Source: a virus
Virus record (IMG/VR): IMGVR_UViG_3300025120_000169
Coordinates: 1-39,491 of that record
Length of the DNA: 39,491 bases
Reading direction: 5' to 3' (one strand)
Of this stretch, positions 9,554 through 16,891 are shown piece after piece; within the stretch, counting starts at the first letter, position 1; every line of letters begins with the position of its first letter. The notes under the pieces were generated by a model, which had not been told where the DNA came from, searched no databases, and worked only from the letters and a program-made list of their open reading frames with translations. Both the position numbers and the translations under genes were made by a program.

Positions 9554-12124
9554 TTATTGCCTCGGAACGGAGCTTCTAAGCTCCAAAACATCTTGCTTAC
9601 CGGCAGCTTGAGGGCCAAACTTTTGTTCAGCTTGTTGAATAATGGACCGACCTGCTGGTGTGCTTCGGAGTGCATTAGTAATTGGTATCAGCCCCTTATG
9701 AACACCATACAACACCATATCATCATTACCTGTAATTGTAAGGTTATCTTTTTTAGCCGCAGTTTTTATCTCGTAGTTTCGGCGTGTGTCGTCTGCGGCG
9801 TTCTTAAAGAATTTTGTTATTTGACTGTCCCTTCTTAAATTAGCAGTCTCCTGCTTGAGCATTTGGTTGTCCAAAGCAAAGGAACTTGTTGCCCTGCCCT
9901 GAATAGCCATTACAGAAGCCTTAATAGCCTCCGCTCTAAGCAACTCATCAGACTTGCCTTTGTTTTTAGGGTCTGCCCTCAAAATGGCAAAATTAGAGGT
10001 TGTTAGCTCATCAACCGCCCTTCGGTCAGCATCCGTTTTAACTGTAGCTACAGCTAATTGAGTTGCTCTATTTTCCGCAGCGCTCTCAATCTTGGCCTTC
10101 TCTACCGCCAAAGCCTGTGCAGAAGCACGGGCTTTCCCTGCCAACTCCAAGGTTTTTGCGGCCCTGTTTTCATCTCCCTTTATCTCAGCCTCTCTGGCTT
10201 GCATTAGCCTAACTTGAGCTTTTCTAGCCTCTTCTCTTTGAGCGGCGTCAAGCGTTGCAATGTCCATGTCTAGCTTAGACATATCTTTGATCAAAGACAG
10301 ACCCTGCTTTTTCACTTGCTCATTGCCAGCCGTGTATCCAATCATAGCGTTTGTTAACGCAACAAGAGTTGGCTGGTTACCCTTTAGTACAGCAGCCGCT
10401 GCCGTCATGAATGGCAATCCGCTGTTATCGAGAGCTTTAATTCTATTTTCATATTCTGATCGAATATCCTTCATGCCTTTAGGGACGGCGTCTCTTTCCT
10501 TTTCTTCTTTGAACGTAGCCTCAAGGTCTTTGGTGATTTTCTTTCTAGCCTCTGAGTTGTCGGGCAGAAGACCACCATATATTTTATTGAAACTTTCTAT
10601 TGTATCAACATTGCCAATCTCAACGGCTTTGGCCCCTGAGCCTAAGCGCTGACCAAGACCGGGTACAGTTACCCCCGGAAGAGCCGCCCCAGCGCCCGGA
10701 GCACCGCGAGGAGTAACGCCCGGAACAGCGCCCTGAGCATTCCCCCTAGACGAGCTTGTTGCTTCTCTAACAGTAACTTCGTCCCCCGCAGTAGCAGGCA
10801 CCTTTTTAGGATCAAACCCTTCATTCCTATCTGCCTGATCTTGGAGATCAGTCTTCAAATCATAAGAAGGTTCGTCGAACCTTTTTGTTTCCCTGCGTAT
10901 TCTGGCAAGGACACGGTCTGGGTCTGGAACATATTCTTCGTACTTCTTTTTTCTGGCCTGAGCTAATGCGGCAGCTTTCTTGTTGGCGTCATCTTCTTCT
11001 TGCTGTTTTTTGGCACGATATTCCTCGTTAGTCATGGTGGTGGGGGTTATTGGAACCATACGGTTGCCCGTAAGATCGAAATCTGACCCTTGATCCACAT
11101 CCATTGGATAGTTAAAAGGTACCATGCGAAGATCGTTAGTCATGGCGTTTCCTGCGGGGGCAGCGGGTTGGCTAAGTTGTTGCGGGACGGGTCTGGATGG
11201 AATTCTAAGTGGATAAGACGCTTGTCCCTCTTCCAGTAGGGACAGCGGCTCTTCAAGTGGTAAGTTGCGAAGGTCTTCGACCGAAATAAGACGCCCCGAC
11301 CCATCGCCCACGGGAACCAATTGAGATGCAGATTGATCACCATACCCATTTTCCGCAAAAACCGTTGGCAGGCCATCACTGTCACCAGCAATACCCTTCA
11401 TTATTTTCAAATAATCTAAACCAGAAGCATCCTCAGTATCCTTACCCGGCGAAAGCGTTCTGGTAGGAGATGTGAAGCCCTTGGACCGCAGAGCTAATGG
11501 GTTATATTCAGTCTGATATGGGGTCAGCGTGTCTAAGCCGCCATACACACGCTCTTCTTGACGAGCTATAGCAGATGGAATGCCAAACATAGCAGCCATT
11601 TGAGCCGCTGGAGAGGCACCCTTTTTAATTGTCTCCTCAAAGGATGATTTACGATCCTGATTATATAGCCTTGACTTGCCGCTATCTTTCCTGCGACGAG
11701 CCGCTGCCGCCAACATCTCTGCCGTAACACGCGGAGCATCGCCCGGATACGCGCCCTTCAAGCCAGACTGAGCATAAACAGTAGGCATCGGATTTTGCGG
11801 TCCAGCAAGCTGTTGCGCCATTTGGCCTTGGGGGTCGGGACGTTGTTGTGGGGACGGCATAGCTGCCATACCTGAGATGGGCGCTTGAGGCATGATTTCT
11901 CTTGCCAGACGGTGCGCTATTGTAGGCTCTTCACCTTGAGCGTCTTGAGCGAATTGTTTTGCCTGAAACTCTTTCTCCATAGTCTCGACTTCTTTCAATC
12001 GAGCAGCAATCATGTAGAGGGGCAGGTTTCCTGTGGGATCGCGGAGTTCACGCTTTAATGCGTCTTTCGGCATTTTCTTAATAAGATCATCTTTTTCGAT
12101 GATCGATAAATTGGCAAGACTCAT
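9554..12124 (-). CDS. 856-aa internal virion protein (T7 gp15-like position)
   Basis: I recognise no enzymatic motif. The first ~60 residues are helical and charged. Residues about 68-130 are rich in Pro, Gln and Met, and a long disordered, charged middle follows. Around 570-700 there is an Ala/Lys/Glu-rich helical stretch likely to form coiled coil (AQREEARKAQVRL, AREAEIKGDENRAAKTLEL). The start is ATG preceded by TTAGGGG. The stop lies only six bases before the giant 3070-aa gene. Size and place, between a 333-aa helical protein and the giant protein, match T7 gp15, which together with gp14 and gp16 forms the periplasm-spanning DNA-ejection conduit. The functional call rests on synteny; sequence alone says only 'large, partly disordered, helical structural protein'. 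Confidence 0.6.
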   Translation of the reverse strand: MSLANLSIIEKDDLIKKMPKDALKRELRDPTGNLPLYMIAARLKEVETMEKEFQAKQFAQDAQGEEPTIAHRLAREIMPQAPISGMAAMPSPQQRPDPQGQMAQQLAGPQNPMPTVYAQSGLKGAYPGDAPRVTAEMLAAAARRRKDSGKSRLYNQDRKSSFEETIKKGASPAAQMAAMFGIPSAIARQEERVYGGLDTLTPYQTEYNPLALRSKGFTSPTRTLSPGKDTEDASGLDYLKIMKGIAGDSDGLPTVFAENGYGDQSASQLVPVGDGSGRLISVEDLRNLPLEEPLSLLEEGQASYPLRIPSRPVPQQLSQPAAPAGNAMTNDLRMVPFNYPMDVDQGSDFDLTGNRMVPITPTTMTNEEYRAKKQQEEDDANKKAAALAQARKKKYEEYVPDPDRVLARIRRETKRFDEPSYDLKTDLQDQADRNEGFDPKKVPATAGDEVTVREATSSSRGNAQGAVPGVTPRGAPGAGAALPGVTVPGLGQRLGSGAKAVEIGNVDTIESFNKIYGGLLPDNSEARKKITKDLEATFKEEKERDAVPKGMKDIRSEYENRIKALDNSGLPFMTAAAAVLKGNQPTLVALTNAMIGYTAGNEQVKKQGLSLIKDMSKLDMDIATLDAAQREEARKAQVRLMQAREAEIKGDENRAAKTLELAGKARASAQALAVEKAKIESAAENRATQLAVATVKTDADRRAVDELTTSNFAILRADPKNKGKSDELLRAEAIKASVMAIQGRATSSFALDNQMLKQETANLRRDSQITKFFKNAADDTRRNYEIKTAAKKDNLTITGNDDMVLYGVHKGLIPITNALRSTPAGRSIIQQAEQKFGPQAAGKQDVLELRSSVPRQ

Positions 12125-12133
12125 AATATACCC

Positions 12134-13135
12134 CTAACTAAATATACTCTTGGCTAGACCGAGACCGCCCAAACCAAAGCCAAGCATTTGTTGTGCAGAA
12201 CTGGGTTGCGCTTGGAAAACAGAACTCTCACTGACTGGGCTGACAGGCACACCGTGCAGCACACCACCCATGTAAGCTATCTGCTGACGAGGGAAGTCGC
12301 GCTCTGAAATAAAGTCAGAGGTTGAGATATCAAGCTGTTGCTGATCAAACGCTTGCTGCTGCTCACCAATCTGCCGAAGAACATCAGCCTGACGCAATTC
12401 TAGAGCCTGCTCTCCTTCGCCAAGGGCCGCCACTCTTCCTGCCGCACTCAGTCCAACCTGCTCTCCAGCAAGGCCCAGTCTACCGGCCTGTTGGGCGGCT
12501 TCTTCGGTCATCCCAAACGCCCTTAACCCGCGCAACTGATCTGCGTCAAACGACTTCTGGGCCTGTTCAAATGCTTGAGCGCGTTGAGTTGCTTCCAGAT
12601 CACCAAGCCTGTCGTCAAGGCGAGCGCGAGCAAGACCCCTAGCAATACCCTCTCTAGAGCCGCCGAAAGCACCAGCCTTCACCGCCTGATCTGCAATACG
12701 GGGATCAGTCTCCTCCGCAAACTGCCTACGAGCGCGATCTTGTTGAACATCTATTACGTTCTCAATGAATGGATTCATGTACTGTTGCGCTACGCCGGGA
12801 GCAGTGAAATCGCCGCCCTGAGCTACACCCGGAGTATAACCGGGCTGGAAATCCATCGCTTGTTGATAGCGAGTTCTTGCGGCACCTAGCTCTTCCGGTA
12901 CGCCGCTACGGGCAACCGCCGCTGCGGTATCAAAGGATTCAGTTTGTAACGGATCGAATCCAGCAATTCTTTGCGTGGGAATAGGTATGTAATCTTCCGT
13001 AGAGACAGATTCAGCCCTCTCCAGAAGATCAGTGAAAAATGGTTCAACATAATCAGGCAACCCAGATGTGCTTGTGGATACACTTGTGGGTGCTTGAGGT
13101 TGTTGACCACCACCACCGCCGCCGCCTTTACCCAT
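12134..13135 (-). CDS. 333-aa helical internal virion protein (T7 gp14-like position)
   Basis: Begins with a glycine run after MGKG and a short low-complexity linker. A long Ala/Gln/Arg-rich helical region follows, with QYMNPFIENVIDVQQ near residue 115 and GAFGGSREG near 155, both of which recur in marine podovirus virion proteins. The C-terminus is short and hydrophobic (GFGLGGLGLAKSIF), a possible membrane-interacting tail as in DNA-ejection proteins. The start is placed at ATG 13135, which overlaps the TGA of the upstream GNAT-like gene (TGATG) and has GGAG seven bases upstream; the codon just before it is TTG and is not needed. The role as an ejection protein comes from gene order (GNAT-like, 333, 856, 3070 aa). 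Confidence 0.65.
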   Translation of the reverse strand: MGKGGGGGGGQQPQAPTSVSTSTSGLPDYVEPFFTDLLERAESVSTEDYIPIPTQRIAGFDPLQTESFDTAAAVARSGVPEELGAARTRYQQAMDFQPGYTPGVAQGGDFTAPGVAQQYMNPFIENVIDVQQDRARRQFAEETDPRIADQAVKAGAFGGSREGIARGLARARLDDRLGDLEATQRAQAFEQAQKSFDADQLRGLRAFGMTEEAAQQAGRLGLAGEQVGLSAAGRVAALGEGEQALELRQADVLRQIGEQQQAFDQQQLDISTSDFISERDFPRQQIAYMGGVLHGVPVSPVSESSVFQAQPSSAQQMLGFGLGGLGLAKSIFS

Positions 13136-13560
13136 CAATCATCTCCTTTAAACATCTTTTCAAATACAACATATTCAGGCGTCCAGCCATGAGGCCCTAG
13201 AACCTTTTCAAAACCATTACGGCCCGTCATCTCAAGACCATCACAGTCATTATCTATCGCCCACTTTTCTAGCGTCTCCAACATAGGGTCACGCCATCTC
13301 ATAATCTTAACACCACCTAGAAATTGACCAGCCAACATTTTCTTTCTGGGATAAAAAATAAATCGCGTTGTTAAAGACGCGACAATCTTTTTATCATCGT
13401 TAAAAACAATCCACAGATGTTGCTCGAAATTAACGATTTCCCGTAGGATATCATCCATTGTGTAACGACCATGAGCCGTGTGAATGGACTTACCTAGTAT
13501 TGGCTCGACCTCCTTCCAGATAGCACTGACATAGTTAGGGTCAACTAACGATACCTTCAT
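13135..13560 (-). CDS. GNAT-like acetyltransferase-fold virion protein (T7 gp13-like position)
   Basis: A 141-aa protein starting MKVSLVDPNYV. The pattern is that of small phage GNAT-fold proteins: an N-terminal strand, the helix IWKEVEPILGKS, a central hydrophobic strand LWIVFNDDKKIVASL, a loop with FYPRKKMLAGQFLGG, and a late DGLEMTGRNGFEKVLG helix before a final strand. A canonical acetyl-CoA P-loop (Q/RxxGxG/A) is not clear, so catalysis is uncertain. T7 gp13, also about 140 aa and a proposed GNAT-like virion morphogenesis protein, sits at the same place before gp14-16. ATG 13560 is chosen one base after the upstream TAG; an in-frame TTG at 13569 would add three residues. Confidence 0.65.
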   Translation of the reverse strand: MKVSLVDPNYVSAIWKEVEPILGKSIHTAHGRYTMDDILREIVNFEQHLWIVFNDDKKIVASLTTRFIFYPRKKMLAGQFLGGVKIMRWRDPMLETLEKWAIDNDCDGLEMTGRNGFEKVLGPHGWTPEYVVFEKMFKGDD

Positions 13561-13561
13561 A

Positions 13562-16500
13562 CTATCCAAATGCTTGACGCAATTGCTCCTCTTCCATTCC
13601 TCTTACACGCGCACCGTTCTCAGGAGTTCCCGGCAAGCCTGCTGCCATCGCTCTCCGAGATAAACTATCTGCTGGCTCAATATACTCATTTTCACCGACG
13701 CGGAGATTTGCTGTCTCTTCTCCAGTATCGGGATCAACGATTTTACCGGCTATAATATCCTCTCCCTGCATTGCCCCATTAGCGATTGTAGTACCGCCAT
13801 TAGCTGGCTTTATAACGCCCCCTTCATCCCTTGGATTACGGGCTAATTCTGAAATCATATTATACGCTTCAGGGCCAAAAGTCTCGATAAACTCCTCAAT
13901 CGCCATTTGGGCCTCTTCAGGCTCCAGCATACCCTGAACCGCTAACATTGCGCGGTCATATACTGATCTCTCTTCCACGTTTTGAGGCTGGCTAACGTCA
14001 GGAGTTACAGACATGCGTTCGTTCAGGTTATCTTTAACCTCTTCAGAGGCGACTTCCATGATGCCTTCTTGCGCCATCATTGCCTCAGACGGAACACCGC
14101 CCTCCTGCATTCTGACGTTTTGGTTAGAGCTAAATAAAGCATTTACCGCCGCATTGGGGTTTAAACCAACAGCCCTTGGGGCAGGGCCAGTGGCGGCTCT
14201 AGGGTTAGCGTTTGAAGCCACTTCCTGTGCTGCCTTCATAATCGCAGACCTCATTTGTGCTGTTTGAGGAGTGCCTTGCTGTGTCATTGCGCCTTGACCC
14301 TGAGCAGGTCGGCCCATCTGCGCCATAGAAATATCAGAGTAACCAGTCTGTGCGTGTATAGTGTCTAGACCGCCCCTCTTACCATTCTTAGCAAAGAAGC
14401 TAAACTGAGGATCGATACCCGTTTTAGCTGCATTAAAGCCCTCTAAGTTAACCGCTCTATTCAAAGGTTGGATATCAGGCTTCTGGTATATACGCCTGCC
14501 GGGAATAGCCGCATAATCAAGCGGCTCTGGATCAAAAAAGCCAGCGCCAGCAGCCGACATACCAAGGCCACCAAGTCCTTTGGCGGCAGTCTGAAAGTAT
14601 CCGGGGAAGCCTTCCTCGCCTATATTAGAAATCCCCTCACCTACAAGATCGAACTTGGTTGGAGCACCTTCAACGCCAGTTTGGAAAGGACTAGCAGAAG
14701 ATTCATACAAAGTACGCCCCACATTAGCGGTGGCAGTTTTAGGGGTGGCACCCTTGAGAGAGGACGCTATATTCTCTCGTACTGACGCAGCATTGGGGTT
14801 AATATTTGGGTCTACTAGATTACCTAACCTATTACCACTGCTTATCAAATCTTCACTGGTTCTACGAGTAAGCGCGTCAGCGCCCGGACCAGTAATTCTA
14901 CCGCCGTCTAAACCCTGCTCTAAACTCGGCCCAGCAAACATGGGGTCTGTAGCGCCCACGCCAGCAGTAGGATTAATCACCGGCTGACCGGCACTAACCA
15001 CACTAGCAGAGGTTGTGGGAACCCCAGCGGCAGGAAAGGCGGAGCCTGTTCCGGGGACAATATTTCCTGAAGCTTCAAATAATCCCGTACCCACATTTGG
15101 GCCGGGTGTTGCAAACGCTGTTTGGCCTAGATTCTGAGGAAGCCCTGAAAATGCTGGCGCTCCGGGCATGTAGGCACTAGCCATAGTTTGTCCAGCAAAT
15201 TCACCACTTGGCATATTTGATAGGGCTTGACCAAGCTCGGCAGCTTCCGTTGCCTGAGTAGCGCCCAGAACCTGAGGCGCATTAGCCGCCTCTCTAACAG
15301 CGGTTTCTGCCCCCACATTAGCAGCGCCAGAGCCAAAGCTGTCTGCCAAGCTACCAAGAGCATAAGAGCCAAGACCTGCCATTAAACCTTTGCCAATATC
15401 GCCAGTCGTAATCGCTGTTGTAGCGCCCGTTCCTAGAGCAACAGCCCAAGTCGGCAGGCCAAACGCCGCCCCAGCAAGGCCAGCAATCGTAGGAAGAATG
15501 CTCTTAAACGAGAACATCTCTGGCAAGCCAGTATCTGGGTTGATTGTAACTTGATTGGCCGAGAGACCGCCCAAGCCACCTAAAGATGCCATCGCTTGAT
15601 ATTCTTGAGGGTTCATGTGAACCAACATAGAATCACCATAGCGGCCTTTACCTTGAACCTTCTGCGCCTGTTTAACTAAGCCGCCATTTTTCATGACAAC
15701 GGCTGCTCCAGCGTCACCGGGTAAAACCTGCATCATAGGGGCCTCTTGGGCAGGCATAGGGGCCTCTTGGGCAGGCATAGTTGCGGGGGCAGGAGCGTTT
15801 GGGTCAAAAACGCTATAAGTGCCTCGCGGTAACAGTGGAAGCCTTGGCTCTTGGTAAGGGGACAGAGGGGCCTCTTGGGCGGGGGATGTACTAACAATAT
15901 CCCTACCACTATACAGCCCAGCGAGACCGCCCATACCTAAGAGGCGACCAAATGGGTTACCAGAGTCAATCATCGAGTTATAGAAAGAATCTTGTTCACG
16001 GCCTAAAAGGTACTGGGGCAACGCAGCAGGTGCCTCCATCGGAAGTTGACTCATTAGTGAACTAGCTGCTTCTGTGTGAGGATACCTTATTTGCCCTTGC
16101 CTAACTAATCCACCTTCATTCATTTCAACAACTACCTCAGCATCACTGGGCAGTGCTCTTTCCATAGAAACGGGGTCTTGCGTTGCGGGGACCTCAACAC
16201 TACCGCCGCCTGAAGCTTGACGCTGACGTTGAAGGAGAAAATCATTTAACGTAAGCCCGTCGCTCGGTCGCCTAGCGTTTCTCGCTAAATTAAAGAATTC
16301 GCCGCCGAAGGTACCTCGCTGTGGAAGCCCCGGTAGCTGGTAAGGGGACAGAGAGGATAGACCAGACAGACCAGACATTATATCATCATTCGTTACTGCC
16401 CGTAGCGCCGATCCCATAGCCTCTTGGGCTTGGCCTCGACCATCTTCATCGGATATTAACCCGGCCAACGCAGACCCACCCTCTTGAGGGGATACTGGCG

Positions 16501-16573
16501 CATTTATTTGCATGGGAAGCTGCTTTGGATCAAGCATCGGTCGGTCTTGCGCGTGAGGATATAGTACTGGCAT
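13562..16573 (-). CDS. 1003-aa Gly/Pro/Gln-rich virion protein with internal duplications
   Basis: No known enzymatic domain is recognised. The N-terminal third is low-complexity and contains two related blocks: SPYQLPGLPQRGTF (near 75) with EMNEGGLVRQGQ (near 150), and SPYQEPRLPLLPRGTY (near 240) with VMKNGGLVKQAQ (near 295). A tandem MPAQEAP repeat sits in the second block. Around 353-415 a hydrophobic Gly/Ala-rich segment (ILPTIAGLAGAAFGLP and onward) could insert in a membrane. The C-terminus is rich in GE/NG motifs (GEDIIAGKIVDPDTGEE). The start has AGGAG about seven bases upstream. Lying between the nozzle-like gene region and the GNAT-like gene, it is probably an additional internal or tail-core protein; the function itself is not evident. 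Confidence 0.6.
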   Translation of the reverse strand: MPVLYPHAQDRPMLDPKQLPMQINAPVSPQEGGSALAGLISDEDGRGQAQEAMGSALRAVTNDDIMSGLSGLSSLSPYQLPGLPQRGTFGGEFFNLARNARRPSDGLTLNDFLLQRQRQASGGGSVEVPATQDPVSMERALPSDAEVVVEMNEGGLVRQGQIRYPHTEAASSLMSQLPMEAPAALPQYLLGREQDSFYNSMIDSGNPFGRLLGMGGLAGLYSGRDIVSTSPAQEAPLSPYQEPRLPLLPRGTYSVFDPNAPAPATMPAQEAPMPAQEAPMMQVLPGDAGAAVVMKNGGLVKQAQKVQGKGRYGDSMLVHMNPQEYQAMASLGGLGGLSANQVTINPDTGLPEMFSFKSILPTIAGLAGAAFGLPTWAVALGTGATTAITTGDIGKGLMAGLGSYALGSLADSFGSGAANVGAETAVREAANAPQVLGATQATEAAELGQALSNMPSGEFAGQTMASAYMPGAPAFSGLPQNLGQTAFATPGPNVGTGLFEASGNIVPGTGSAFPAAGVPTTSASVVSAGQPVINPTAGVGATDPMFAGPSLEQGLDGGRITGPGADALTRRTSEDLISSGNRLGNLVDPNINPNAASVRENIASSLKGATPKTATANVGRTLYESSASPFQTGVEGAPTKFDLVGEGISNIGEEGFPGYFQTAAKGLGGLGMSAAGAGFFDPEPLDYAAIPGRRIYQKPDIQPLNRAVNLEGFNAAKTGIDPQFSFFAKNGKRGGLDTIHAQTGYSDISMAQMGRPAQGQGAMTQQGTPQTAQMRSAIMKAAQEVASNANPRAATGPAPRAVGLNPNAAVNALFSSNQNVRMQEGGVPSEAMMAQEGIMEVASEEVKDNLNERMSVTPDVSQPQNVEERSVYDRAMLAVQGMLEPEEAQMAIEEFIETFGPEAYNMISELARNPRDEGGVIKPANGGTTIANGAMQGEDIIAGKIVDPDTGEETANLRVGENEYIEPADSLSRRAMAAGLPGTPENGARVRGMEEEQLRQAFG
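15735..15776. repeat. Two tandem copies of a 21-bp unit inside the 1003-aa gene
   Basis: Two adjacent exact 21-bp units (15735-15755 and 15756-15776) encode the repeated MPAQEAP peptide on the minus strand. A third, partial copy lies at about 15868-15886. The length is a multiple of three, so copy number can change without shifting the frame. Confidence 0.85.
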
Positions 16574-16582
16574 AACAAACTC

Positions 16583-16891
16583 CTAAGAAATAACTACCGT
16601 CACCGAACCAGTAGCCCCCAACAAAGACGGCGTAAAATTATCCTCTGAACGGACAACTTTTAAAAACCCGGTTTCATCAACATAAACTTCGCCATTAAAG
16701 AGATTAGCTCCACTTGTAGGCAGTTGGGTCAAAATAAGCGTTGACCCCCTAATATTACCCTCTTCTTGCTCTCTCTCAAAGAAAATCTCTAAAGAACGAA
16801 CAAGAGAATTCATATAATCAGCAGAATATCCCATCGTTGGAGTGGGAAGAGTGAAAGAAACTAGTTGACTTTTTTGAATAGCCGCAGCCAT
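16583..16891 (-). CDS. Small (102-aa) tail-associated protein of unknown function
   Basis: A short, mostly beta-rich protein with a central helix, MNSLVRSLEIFFEREQEEG, and a C-terminal strand ending VTVVIS. I recognise it only as a type commonly found beside the nozzle-like gene in marine podoviruses. ATG 16891 is chosen because it overlaps the TGA of the nozzle-like gene (TGATG) and has GGGAGG about six bases upstream; a TTG one codon earlier is possible but unnecessary. Coupling to the nozzle-like gene suggests a tail role. No catalytic motif is seen. Confidence 0.6.
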   Translation of the reverse strand: MAAAIQKSQLVSFTLPTPTMGYSADYMNSLVRSLEIFFEREQEEGNIRGSTLILTQLPTSGANLFNGEVYVDETGFLKVVRSEDNFTPSLLGATGSVTVVIS

